DNA of 7,206 nucleotides from Bacteroidota bacterium (lineage in GTDB: Bacteria > Bacteroidota > Bacteroidia > Cytophagales > Cyclobacteriaceae): positions 1 through 7,206 of the forward strand of contig QGUY01000207.1 in assembly GCA_003242315.1 (NCBI GenBank). Reading direction: 5' to 3'. The notes beneath the pieces are model-generated. The model was given only the letters and a program-made list of their open reading frames with translations, was not told where the DNA came from and made no database searches. The first letter of the stretch is position 1. Each line of letters opens with the position of its first letter. Positions 1-6,988 of this stretch are shown here, piece by piece. Position numbers and translations under genes: made by a program.

Positions 1-2094
1 TTTTCCTATATCGGAAAAGCGCACTCTGTCCAATCCCTCGTCATCGAGATACTTGTCGAGTTTTTTGATAGGCTCAAAATCATTAAGCTCTCCGTTGCGA
101 ATAACGATGCCTATATCTGACACCAGTGTTTCTGAGAAGAGGCGTAGTGCCGGATTCAGCACCATGCGTAAATCCACGTCCGCGTAAGCTTGTCCCTTCA
201 AGTGCTTATCGCGGATAAACGACTGGTTAAAATTCTCGAACACATAAAAGACGCTGTCAATGTGTATTCCAGCGAGCTTGGCGATACTTGAGACATTGAC
301 GCGTCCTGTGTGGCGTGCGTCGACGCGACCAGAAACAGAGATCGTTCCGCCCATCGACGTTAGACTGATGTTTCGCGTTACGGCTGTGCTGTTTTGTACG
401 AGCAGATCGCCAGTAATGTCGCGCGCCTTGAACTTCTTATACCGAAGCGATCCCAGTTTGCAATTGAATTTCAGGTTGACGTCGTCGGAAATCCGAAACT
501 CATATTCACCTTTCGTTGGATTTTCGGTGTCGGGGGAAAAGCCAAGTGCGAAGAGTTCATCCAGGTCGACGAACCGCGATTGAAGGTCGGCTTCAATGCC
601 GATGGGCTGATCCGGGAAGAAAAGAAAAGCAACGGCATTCTTGAAAAAGCCATTGACGATGAAGTCGCTGTTGCCCATCCGTGCCCTTACGTTGCTCAGT
701 GCCAGGTCGTGATTGTTGAACTGAAGGGTGCCATTGATGTCGCGCAGTGGAAACTTTTCCTTTCCGTACAGAAACGCGATGTCGTTCAGTTCGATGGATC
801 CCTTCGCCTGCGCCTTTTGTGAGGATTTTCGATCCTTTAGCCAGGCCAGCCGCCCGGAAAAGGCAATGTCTGCTGTAAGTTCGCCCGATATGGTTGCGAC
901 ATCCTTCACGGGATAGAGGTCGAACAGCGATGCGGCTTCAAGCACGCCGCGGAAGTCGAGTTGCAAATTGGGGTCTGAGAAATTTCGCACTGTCAGGTTT
1001 GCAAAGAACGACTTGCCGTTCAGTCTGCCGTTGATGTTTTTCAGCGTAAGAACAGCTTCTGCGGGGTTAGCGACGTGCGCACTGGAAAACGATCCGTCGA
1101 GGTTCGCCTGTTCGATGCGCGCACGCGACTCGGGATGGTAGATGGTGGCTTTGGTAAAGCCAAAAGACGCGGAAAGCGAAGGGCTCGTATCCCGACCTAC
1201 CTTACCCTTAAGATGAGCATTGAAATGCATGTCGCCCTTGCTTCTGTAGCGCTCGAAGTGCCTGTACACTCTTTCAGGAGTAAACGACAATAGCGTTCGG
1301 ATATCGGTGTCCCGACCCTCGACTTGCAGGTCGATGATGGCGTCAGTCTTCCATTCGTAGGTACCGCTTACCACGAATATTGAGGATTCAAGCTCAAGTT
1401 CAGAAGGGCTGATGGATATCTTGCGTAGGTCGTCGTCGTATACCAGGTCACTGTCAATGGTGAATTGTTTTCCGGCAAACAACTCACTTTTTCTGACGCG
1501 TATCTTTTCAGTGGTTACGTTGCCTTTCGCCTGGATCGCATACTGTGCACCGCGCGCATTGATGTTCGCCCGGAGGTTTGGCGCGTAAAAGATGTATTCT
1601 TCATCGGCGCGATAGTCGACATAACGCACGCGCGCATCTGAAAGTTTTACATCCTCGAGATCGAAATGGATCACTTTCGTCGTGTCACTCTTCGCGTTTC
1701 TTGTGATGGTGTAGTTGTTGACCCCGTTCGCGTCAATCTTCAGGTTTGTTTCGCTCCCTGTGATCGAGAGCCCATGAATGACAAGGTTTCCGCGCAGGGC
1801 TGCAATGACATCCAGCTGAAATGAAATCTTGTCGGCAGTGTGGAGGGGGTACATGCCCTCGTGACTGTCTTCGATGTAGACGTCGTGGAGGACGATAGAC
1901 AGGTTCGGAAACCGGTCAAACCACGAAACGTCGGTCTTGCCGATCTTAACCTTCGTATTGAGACTTTGGTTTGCTTCGCGGATAAACTGGTTGATGATCC
2001 GTTCCTTGTACAGGACAATGATGCCCGCCAGAATGCCCACGACGACACCGCAAGCCAGCAAAAAGTAAAAGAAGATCTTTCGAATCCTGGCCAA
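1..2094 (-). CDS. AsmA-like family protein, membrane-anchored, C-terminus cut by window edge
   Basis: The minus-strand frame is open for 698 codons and runs off base 1, so the C-terminus and stop are missing. The only usable start is TTG at 2094-2092: the same frame has a TGA at 2100-2098, and a later start would lose the N-terminal anchor. The protein opens with basic residues (R3, R5, K6), then one hydrophobic segment at about 7-29, then a long hydrophilic body rich in alternating beta-type patterns. The segment after the anchor (about 30-80, including VSWFDRFPNLSIVL and HDVYIED) has the look of an AsmA N-terminus. The end (about 612-698) has the AsmA C-terminal pattern: FYVFENFNQSFI, LKGQAYADVDL, IRNGELNDFEPIKKL. 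In the family such proteins sit in the inner membrane with a large periplasmic part and are linked to outer-membrane biogenesis and lipid transport; the exact role here is inferred. It lies 107 nt downstream of rmuC on the same strand. Family sure, function not. Confidence 0.85.
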   Translation of the reverse strand, partial: MARIRKIFFYFLLACGVVVGILAGIIVLYKERIINQFIREANQSLNTKVKIGKTDVSWFDRFPNLSIVLHDVYIEDSHEGMYPLHTADKISFQLDVIAALRGNLVIHGLSITGSETNLKIDANGVNNYTITRNAKSDTTKVIHFDLEDVKLSDARVRYVDYRADEEYIFYAPNLRANINARGAQYAIQAKGNVTTEKIRVRKSELFAGKQFTIDSDLVYDDDLRKISISPSELELESSIFVVSGTYEWKTDAIIDLQVEGRDTDIRTLLSFTPERVYRHFERYRSKGDMHFNAHLKGKVGRDTSPSLSASFGFTKATIYHPESRARIEQANLDGSFSSAHVANPAEAVLTLKNINGRLNGKSFFANLTVRNFSDPNLQLDFRGVLEAASLFDLYPVKDVATISGELTADIAFSGRLAWLKDRKSSQKAQAKGSIELNDIAFLYGKEKFPLRDINGTLQFNNHDLALSNVRARMGNSDFIVNGFFKNAVAFLFFPDQPIGIEADLQSRFVDLDELFALGFSPDTENPTKGEYEFRISDDVNLKFNCKLGSLRYKKFKARDITGDLLVQNSTAVTRNISLTSMGGTISVSGRVDARHTGRVNVSSIAKLAGIHIDSVFYVFENFNQSFIRDKHLKGQAYADVDLRMVLNPALRLFSETLVSDIGIVIRNGELNDFEPIKKLDKYLDDEGLDRVRFSDIGK

Positions 2095-2100
2095 AGTTCA

Positions 2101-2142
2101 AAAATGGTTTTACAAAGTAACGGGCAAAAGTCAAACCATTTT
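2101..2142. promoter_or_regulatory. Perfect 10-bp inverted repeat upstream of the AsmA-like gene
   Basis: AAAATGGTTT at 2101-2110 is matched exactly by AAACCATTTT at 2133-2142, with 22 nt between the arms. The near arm ends six bases before the TTG start at 2094. The spacer, read on the minus strand, holds TTACTTTG (2120-2113), one base off the Bacteroidota TAnnTTTG promoter box, but I see no well-spaced -33 element. It could be an operator around a promoter or a leader hairpin next to the start. No T-run follows either arm in a way that makes a standard terminator for rmuC. Confidence 0.45.
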
Positions 2143-2201
2143 ATGTCAGGCACAAAGAATTTAAGGGCGTGTTCGCCGAAGGGTATGTGCAGGCGACGGG
2201 A

Positions 2202-3500
2202 TTAGTCGAAAAGCTGGGGCGGGTCTTCCGCCCGGCTCAGCAGTCTGGGGTCAATGGCTTTGTCGGCGCGCGCACCGAGCTTTTTGAGCTGTTCCACCCT
2301 GCTTACGAGGTTTCCGCTTCCCTCAGAGAGCTTTTTCATGGAGTCGTCGTAAAACCGCTTGGAACTTTCCAGGTGTCTGCCCAGTGTGAGCAGGTCTTCA
2401 GTAAAGCCCACGAATTTGTCGTACAGGTCGCCGGCACGTTTTGCGATCTCCAGAACATGTCGGTTCTGATACTCCTGGCGCCACACGCTGCGGATCAGCT
2501 GGAGCGAGGGAAGCAGCAGGGTGGGACTGACAAAGACGATGCGTTTGTCGAAGGCCTCTTCATACAGCGTCGGTTCCGTTTGTATCGCCAGCAGGTAAGC
2601 GGGCTCAAGGGGAATGAACATAATGACGAAGTCGAGGCCGTTTTCGCTGTAATTCCTCTGGTAGTTTTTGTCCGCCAGGAGTCGCATGTGCTGGCGGACG
2701 GACTGTAAGTGGGCTTTCAGGCTTGCCGCGCGTTGTTCGTCGTTTTCTGCGTTGACATAAGCATCATACGCCTTCAAGCTCACTTTTGAGTCGATAATGA
2801 TGTGGCGGTTATCAGGAAGGTGAACGACGACGTCCGGTTGCTGCCGGCGGCCATTAGCGGTGACATACACTTCCTGTACCGTGTATTCGCGCCCTCGTTC
2901 GAGGCCGCACTTTTCAAGGATGCTTTCCAGAATAAACTCACCCCAGGCACCCTGAGTGCGTGTATCACCTCTGAGTGCGCGTGTCAGGTTGCGCGCTTCT
3001 TCACTCATCTGAAGGTTGAGGTCCTTAAGGTTCTTGAGTTCGTTGAACAGGCTTGCGTTCTTCTCGATAGCGTCGCGGTGCGTTTGGTCAATCTTTTTTT
3101 CGAACTCAATGATGCGTTCGCCAAGGGGTTTAAGCATGTCAATGAGTTGAGTCCTGTTCTGCTCAGTAAACTTCTGGTTTTTTTCCTCAAAGATTCGGTT
3201 GGCGAGGTTTTCAAACTCTTTGGCAAACTTTTCCTGAAGCGCCTGGGATTCCTTGTTTTGCTCGCGCAGCTTTTCTTCGAGGTTCCGGTAATCGGCTTCA
3301 ATGCTGGCGAGTGCTTGTTTCAACTCAAGTACTTTCTCACGTTCTGTATCGGTGGCACGCCGCGCTTCTGACAGCTCCTGCGAAAGGAGCTTCACCTTTT
3401 CCGACTCCACAGCAACCGCAGTCTCATTCCTTCCCCTGAATATCAGCCATACGACTCCAGCTCCCAATGCAACACCAGCTATGAGGTAGATCAATTCCAT
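2202..3500 (-). CDS. rmuC: DNA recombination protein RmuC
   Basis: This is a complete 432-residue protein starting at ATG (3500-3498) and ending in TAA. It has an N-terminal hydrophobic segment (about 3-21), then a long charged helical, coiled-coil-like region (about 30-175), then the RmuC domain (about 170-415). The domain shows QGAWGE at 183-188, PDVVVHLP at 222-229, IDSK at 236-239, FIPLEP at 295-300, and a conserved VSPTLLLPSLQLI stretch near 324-336. E188 or E192, D223, D237 and K239 fit a PD-(D/E)XK nuclease-like active site, as described for the family. E. coli RmuC limits recombination at inverted repeats; the biochemical activity here is inferred. Length and motifs are normal and nothing is broken. 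It is divergent from rocD and upstream of the AsmA-like gene on the same strand. No clear ribosome binding site is seen before the ATG. Confidence 0.95.
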   Translation of the reverse strand: MELIYLIAGVALGAGVVWLIFRGRNETAVAVESEKVKLLSQELSEARRATDTEREKVLELKQALASIEADYRNLEEKLREQNKESQALQEKFAKEFENLANRIFEEKNQKFTEQNRTQLIDMLKPLGERIIEFEKKIDQTHRDAIEKNASLFNELKNLKDLNLQMSEEARNLTRALRGDTRTQGAWGEFILESILEKCGLERGREYTVQEVYVTANGRRQQPDVVVHLPDNRHIIIDSKVSLKAYDAYVNAENDEQRAASLKAHLQSVRQHMRLLADKNYQRNYSENGLDFVIMFIPLEPAYLLAIQTEPTLYEEAFDKRIVFVSPTLLLPSLQLIRSVWRQEYQNRHVLEIAKRAGDLYDKFVGFTEDLLTLGRHLESSKRFYDDSMKKLSEGSGNLVSRVEQLKKLGARADKAIDPRLLSRAEDPPQLFD

Positions 3501-3557
3501 GGCCGAAATTTCACCAGGAAGTTTGACAATTTGTGTCTATTCGGCGGTTCTTTTTTT

Positions 3558-3580
3558 GAAGTGTCTGAAAAAGGCACTTC
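3558..3580. promoter_or_regulatory. Palindrome in the rmuC-rocD divergent intergenic region
   Basis: GAAGTGTC (3558-3565) pairs with GGCACTTC (3573-3580) through seven Watson-Crick pairs and one T-G wobble, around the loop TGAAAAA. A run of seven T lies just left of it (3551-3557). The T-run precedes the hairpin on the plus strand and reads as A on the minus strand after it, so it is not a terminator in either direction. Its place between two divergent starts suggests a protein-binding site or a chance hairpin; no regulator is identifiable. Confidence 0.3.
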
Positions 3581-3611
3581 TAAGCAATTACCGGTTGTGG
3601 CCGCATTTCTG

Positions 3612-3619
3612 TAAATTTG
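3612..3619 (+). promoter_or_regulatory. Bacteroidota-type -7 promoter box for rocD
   Basis: TAAATTTG matches the TAnnTTTG -7 consensus exactly and lies six bases before the rocD ATG at 3626. A TTG at 3595-3597 is the nearest possible -33 element, but the 14-nt spacing is shorter than the roughly 20 nt expected. If the box is used, the transcript would have almost no leader. Confidence 0.55.
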
Positions 3620-3625
3620 CCGACT

Positions 3626-4891
3626 ATGGTTACTAAATCCGCGAATTTGCTGACTGAATCTGTGGCATCAAGCCAGGAAGCTATTGCGCTGGAAGATCGC
3701 TATGGTGCCCACAACTATCATCCTCTGCCTGTGGTGCTTTGGCGGGGGGAGGGTGTATTCGTATGGGACGTAGAGGGAAAGAGGTATTACGACTTCCTTT
3801 CCGCTTACAGCGCGGTCAACCAGGGGCATTGCCACCCGCGGATTATTAATGCGTTGATCACGCAGGCCAAACAACTGACGCTGACGTCTCGCGCGTTTCA
3901 CAACGACAAGCTTGGACTGGCGGAAAAGTTTGTGTGCGAAACGTTTGGCTACCAGAAGAGCCTCTTTATGAACAGTGGCGCTGAGGCTGTGGAGACGGCC
4001 ATGAAGCTGGCAAGGAGGTGGGGCTATACAAAAAAGGGCATAGCCGACAACCAGGCCGTGCTCGTATTCGCGACGGGCAACTTTCACGGTCGCACCACGA
4101 GCATCATCTCGGCGTCTACGGACCCCGATGCGCGTCGCGGCTTTGGACCTTATCTCCCGGGCATCGAGATCGTTGCGTACGACAATACAGAAGCGCTGGA
4201 GAAAGCATTGAGCAATCCAAACGTCTGTGGACTCATCGTTGAACCCATCCAGGGCGAGGCTGGTGTTTTTGTTCCCCGGGATGGCTATCTGAAAGCTGCG
4301 CGCGAACTGTGTACGAAATACAATGTGCTCCTTATCCTGGACGAAATACAGACCGGCCTGGCTCGAACAGGAAAAATGCTTGCGTCGGAATACGAAGACG
4401 TACGAGCCGATGTACTCCTGCTCGGTAAGGCTTTATCGGGTGGTGTGATGCCTGTATCGTGTGTACTCGCCGATGACGAAGTCATGCTGGTCATCCGTCC
4501 GGGAGAGCATGGATCGACGTTTGGCGGTAATCCACTGGCCGCGGCTGTTGCTGTTGAGGCTGTACAGGTTCTGAAGGACGAAGGCCTCGCTGATCATGCC
4601 TATCGCCTTGGAGTGCTCTTCCGTGAGCGCATGACTGAACTCGTGAACAAGACACCTTTGCTTAAGCTTGTGCGTGGCAAGGGATTGCTCAATGCCATCG
4701 TGATCAATGACAGCCCCGAATCCGATACCGCATGGAATGTTTGTGTGAAGCTGATGGAGCACGGTTTGCTGGCAAAGCCAACGCATGGCAATATCATCAG
4801 ACTTGCACCACCTTTGGTTATCACAGAGGAACAGTTGGATGCGTGCTGTGATATTATCAGCAATGTTGTATTGAATTACCAACGCTCTTGA
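3626..4891 (+). CDS. rocD: Ornithine aminotransferase (ornithine--oxo-acid transaminase)
   Basis: This 421-residue class-III PLP aminotransferase moves the delta-amino group of L-ornithine to 2-oxoglutarate, giving glutamate semialdehyde (then pyrroline-5-carboxylate) and glutamate. It is cytosolic and joins arginine/ornithine breakdown to proline and glutamate. Visible signatures: FLSAYSAVNQGHCHP (57-71), typical of ornithine aminotransferases; SGAE (117-120), the phosphate loop; NFHGRT (152-157); EPIQGEAG (206-213); LDEIQTG (238-244) with PLP-binding D239; and GKALSGG (267-273) with Schiff-base lysine K268. Y61 and E211 appear to match the ornithine-contacting Tyr85 and Glu235 of the human enzyme, which favours this activity over acetylornithine or GABA aminotransferase. 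I chose the ATG at 3626 over an in-frame TTG at 3617, because the TTG lies inside the TAAATTTG promoter box. The gene is divergent from rmuC and convergent with yegP. No arginine-pathway partner is in view. Confidence 0.95.
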   Translation: MVTKSANLLTESVASSQEAIALEDRYGAHNYHPLPVVLWRGEGVFVWDVEGKRYYDFLSAYSAVNQGHCHPRIINALITQAKQLTLTSRAFHNDKLGLAEKFVCETFGYQKSLFMNSGAEAVETAMKLARRWGYTKKGIADNQAVLVFATGNFHGRTTSIISASTDPDARRGFGPYLPGIEIVAYDNTEALEKALSNPNVCGLIVEPIQGEAGVFVPRDGYLKAARELCTKYNVLLILDEIQTGLARTGKMLASEYEDVRADVLLLGKALSGGVMPVSCVLADDEVMLVIRPGEHGSTFGGNPLAAAVAVEAVQVLKDEGLADHAYRLGVLFRERMTELVNKTPLLKLVRGKGLLNAIVINDSPESDTAWNVCVKLMEHGLLAKPTHGNIIRLAPPLVITEEQLDACCDIISNVVLNYQRS

Positions 4892-4937
4892 TATAGATGC
4901 ATTCGCAGTTGTAAAGCAGTGGCAAGGTTAGATTTGC

Positions 4938-5270
4938 TCACGATAGGGCTTCCTCGATCGGCGCTTCCGGTGCATTAATCCTTACGGAGGCAATGCCGTT
5001 CTCCATGCCGGACTGGCTTTCATAAGTTTGGCTTGAGCCGATTACCTGTCCGTTAGGGCTTGTTAGCGTAAAGTGGTATTTCCCGTTTGAGGTGTTTTTG
5101 CGCTCGTATCGTTCAGGAAGCGGTGCGTTCTTTTTAACCGACTCAATGCCGTTGAGGCATGCAGCTTTGCTTGAATAGCCTTCGCTGGTGAGTATAACCT
5201 GTCCGTTTGCTGCAAGGAGTACAAACTGAAATTCGCCATCCTTGCGAGTTCTGACTACAAATCTTCCCAT
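4938..5270 (-). CDS. yegP: Two-repeat DUF1508 (YegP-like) protein
   Basis: This is a 110-residue protein made of two similar units, about 12-50 and 62-100. Each has the pattern G-x-[FY]-x-F-x-L followed by NGQVI (22-26 and 73-77), then a Y-x-S segment, then NGI-(E/A)-SV-(K/R) and an NAP ending. This is the DUF1508 repeat, and total length and two-repeat layout match E. coli YegP. The biochemical role is poorly known, so none is assigned. No signal peptide or membrane segment is seen, so it is probably cytosolic. I chose the ATG at 5270; an in-frame TTG at 5306 adds twelve residues with no DUF1508 character. It begins 50 nt after the HAD stop codon on the same strand, so co-transcription is possible. 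It ends convergently 46 nt from the rocD stop, and no clear terminator is visible between them. Confidence 0.9.
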   Translation of the reverse strand: MGRFVVRTRKDGEFQFVLLAANGQVILTSEGYSSKAACLNGIESVKKNAPLPERYERKNTSNGKYHFTLTSPNGQVIGSSQTYESQSGMENGIASVRINAPEAPIEEALS

Positions 5271-5320
5271 GGCCGGTGGAATTAGGATCCTTCCATGAGT
5301 ATACAAAAAAGCCGCGACAG

Positions 5321-5932
5321 TTACACGGCGATTCCGAGTTTCGTCAGGTCCTCCCGCAGTTGGTCGGGGCTGTGGAAGCGGATCACATTGAGTCCTAGTT
5401 CTTTACCTGCCAGGACGTTCTTTTCGTTATCGTCGATGAACACCGATCGCCGGGGGTCGACGGAATACCTTTCGAAGAGTATCCGGAAGAAACGATGGTC
5501 CGGTTTGCGCATTTTTTCGACCCCGGAGACGACAATACCGTCGAACCATTGGAGGAAGTCGAATTTCTTCAGCGCAATCGGGAAGCTTTCCGAAGACCAG
5601 TTCGTCAGCGCATAAAGGTTATGGTCCGTGCTTCTAACCTTGCGGAGGATTTCCACCGTTCCGTCTATCGGACCCGATATTGTTTCCTCCCAGCGGTCGT
5701 ACCAAGCGCGGATAGGCATCTCCCATTCCGGGTGCCGTGCGATTAACTCGGCTGTCGCCTCGGCAAAGGATCGGCCCTCATCCTGCAAGTCGTTCCATTC
5801 CGTTGTGCAGATATTGGCGAGGAACCATTCAATTTCTTCCTCCGTCTTAAAAATTTTCCGATACAGGTACCTGGGATTCCAGTCGATAAGCACACCCCCC
5901 AGGTCAAAAATTACCGTGTCGATAGAATTCAT
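5321..5932 (-). CDS. HAD-superfamily phosphatase, subfamily IA (YihX-like)
   Basis: This is a 203-residue HAD hydrolase when started at the ATG at 5932, which puts motif I (VIFDLGGVLID, nucleophile D10) near the N-terminus as usual. An in-frame ATG at 5986 would add 18 residues without HAD character. A TATTATTG box (5963-5956, one base off TAnnTTTG) inside that extension weakly supports the shorter form. Other motifs: motif II LTNWS (T110), a helical cap at about 20-85, motif III lysine in MRKPD (K143), and motif IV FIDDNEKNV (D167, D168). The usual DxD of motif I reads D-L-G here. That is also seen in YihX-type sugar-phosphate phosphatases and need not mean loss of activity. The substrate cannot be read from sequence. 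It lies between murI (gap about 120 nt from this ATG) and yegP (gap 50 nt) on the same strand. Confidence 0.9.
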   Translation of the reverse strand: MNSIDTVIFDLGGVLIDWNPRYLYRKIFKTEEEIEWFLANICTTEWNDLQDEGRSFAEATAELIARHPEWEMPIRAWYDRWEETISGPIDGTVEILRKVRSTDHNLYALTNWSSESFPIALKKFDFLQWFDGIVVSGVEKMRKPDHRFFRILFERYSVDPRRSVFIDDNEKNVLAGKELGLNVIRFHSPDQLREDLTKLGIAV

Positions 5933-6003
5933 GTATGGATAGGTTAACTCGGGTGCAATAATAGTGCTTTTATTCTCTCGAAACATTGCCCTTAACTACA
6001 GGT

Positions 6004-6030
6004 GGGAGACGCACCGCCGCGCGTCTCTAC
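6004..6030. repeat. GAGACGC/GCGTCTC hairpin between murI and the HAD gene
   Basis: GAGACGC (6006-6012) and GCGTCTC (6021-6027) form a perfect 7-bp stem around an 8-nt GC-rich loop, with partial outward extension (GTGG against TAC). Read on the minus strand it begins GTAGAGACGC, which I recognise as resembling dispersed intergenic repeats in several bacterial genomes; this is memory, not a search. No T-run follows on the minus strand, so it is not a normal terminator of murI. A second, weaker hairpin (GGAAC 6031-6035 / GTTCC 6045-6049) lies between it and the murI stop. Confidence 0.5.
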
Positions 6031-6051
6031 GGAACGACTACTTAGTTCCTG

Positions 6052-6888
6052 CTATAGTTGGAGGTGCCTCGATTCCACCCTTGTTCCCAAAAACCGCTGT
6101 GCCTTATTGTCAAAATCTTCGGTGGATTCGGTTGTGTAGAACGTGCGTGTGCCACCTCGGGTGCATAGCGCATCGATCTCGGGGTGGCGTTGAAGGTAGT
6201 CAGCGAGGCTGTCGGCCACGATGGGTCCCTGAACGAGGAGTTTGATTTCCTTCGGCAGAAATTGTCGGATCTTGTCGATGAGCAAAGGGTAGTGTGTACA
6301 ACCGAGAATTATCGTGTCGATCTCTGGAGATTTTTCCAGCAGGTTTGTCACGTTCTTCTTGACAAAGTAGTCTGCTCCTGGGGAAGTATGTTCGTTCGCT
6401 TCTACGAGAGGAACCCACATCGGACACGCTTCCTGCCAGACTTTAATGTCCGGGAAGAATTTGTTGATTTCAATTACGTACGACATGGAAGTCACGGTGC
6501 CCTGTGTTGCCAGTATTCCTACGTGGCGTGTGTTCGAATGCATCCCTACGATTTCAGTCGTTGGCCTGATGACGCCGAGAACGCGATAGAGTTTGTCCAT
6601 TGTGACCAGGTCGCGCTGTTGTATCGTCCGCAGCGCCTTCGCTGACGCCGTGTTGCAGGCAATGACGACAAGCCTTGATCCCATCCTGAAAAGATGCTGC
6701 ACGCATTCCCACGTGTAGTGGTACACCGTGTCAAACGAGCGCGTTCCATACGGCACCCTCGCATTATCTCCCAGGTACACGAAGTCGTACTCCGGCAAGC
6801 GCGCAGCAATCTCACGGAATACCGTCAGCCCGCCAATACCAGAGTCAAATACTCCAATGGGTCCTGGGTTGTCAGCCGCCTTGTCCAT
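6052..6888 (-). CDS. murI: Glutamate racemase
   Basis: This complete 278-residue cytosolic enzyme converts L-glutamate to D-glutamate for peptidoglycan precursors, a cofactor-free two-cysteine racemase. Visible motifs: GVFDSGIGGLTV (12-23, with D15 and S16), YLGDNARVPYG (38-48), ACNTAS (77-82, first catalytic Cys C78), EANEH (163-167), and LGCTHYPLL (195-203, second catalytic Cys C197 with T198 and H199). Both halves of the active site are intact and the length is typical. The start is ATG at 6888; an in-frame TTG directly before it at 6891 is less likely. A GAGGA sequence lies nine bases upstream of the ATG. It is the first gene of a same-strand run murI, HAD, yegP, with a 65-nt gap to the longest HAD reading frame. 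A low-complexity repeat fills its leader. Confidence 0.96.
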   Translation of the reverse strand: MDKAADNPGPIGVFDSGIGGLTVFREIAARLPEYDFVYLGDNARVPYGTRSFDTVYHYTWECVQHLFRMGSRLVVIACNTASAKALRTIQQRDLVTMDKLYRVLGVIRPTTEIVGMHSNTRHVGILATQGTVTSMSYVIEINKFFPDIKVWQEACPMWVPLVEANEHTSPGADYFVKKNVTNLLEKSPEIDTIILGCTHYPLLIDKIRQFLPKEIKLLVQGPIVADSLADYLQRHPEIDALCTRGGTRTFYTTESTEDFDNKAQRFLGTRVESRHLQL

Positions 6889-6977
6889 CAATCAAAATCC
6901 TCAATCGCAAATCACAGATCACAAATCACAAATCCAAATCACAAATCACTAATCAAAATTCACAAATCACTAATCAT
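6889..6977. repeat. Degenerate GATTTGT tandem repeat in the murI leader
   Basis: On the minus strand the stretch is built from about a dozen variants of the heptamer GATTTGT (GATTAGT, GATTTGG, GATCTGT, GATTTGC, GATTGAG and others). It runs from 6977 straight into the murI start codon. A 16-base block, GATTAGTGATTTGTGA on the minus strand, occurs identically at 6939-6954 and 6960-6975, a shift of 21 bases, that is three heptamers. No coding potential or fold is evident. Confidence 0.75.
6898..6902 (-). promoter_or_regulatory. Possible ribosome binding site of murI
   Basis: GAGGA on the minus strand is nine bases from the ATG at 6888, which supports that codon as the start. It lies inside the degenerate GATTTGT repeat, so it may be a by-product of repeat drift. 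Most other starts in the window lack such a sequence. Confidence 0.4.
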
Positions 6978-6988
6978 CTTTTCCCACC

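Noticed and set aside
394..822. A 142-codon plus-strand open frame opposite the AsmA-like gene
   Set aside because: The minus-strand frame is continuously open with AsmA character across the whole stretch, so this is a shadow.
1740..2153. A 137-codon minus-strand frame with an ATG start, overlapping the AsmA-like 5' end
   Set aside because: It has an unnatural Ser/Cys/Arg-rich composition in a shifted frame, while the adjacent frame gives a clear anchor and AsmA N-terminus.
2169..2708. A 179-codon plus-strand open frame over the rmuC 3' half
   Set aside because: It is a mirror of the well-supported RmuC domain on the other strand, with no recognisable motif.
2802..3371. A 189-codon plus-strand open frame inside rmuC
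   Set aside because: It is exactly antisense to the conserved RmuC nuclease and coiled-coil region and shows no protein-family motif of its own.
3523..3528. TTGACA as a sigma-70-like -35 box on the plus strand
   Set aside because: No -10 hexamer lies at a proper distance, and the phylum suggested by the window uses a different promoter consensus.
3551..3580. Rho-independent terminator
   Set aside because: The T-run is on the wrong side of the hairpin for both strands.
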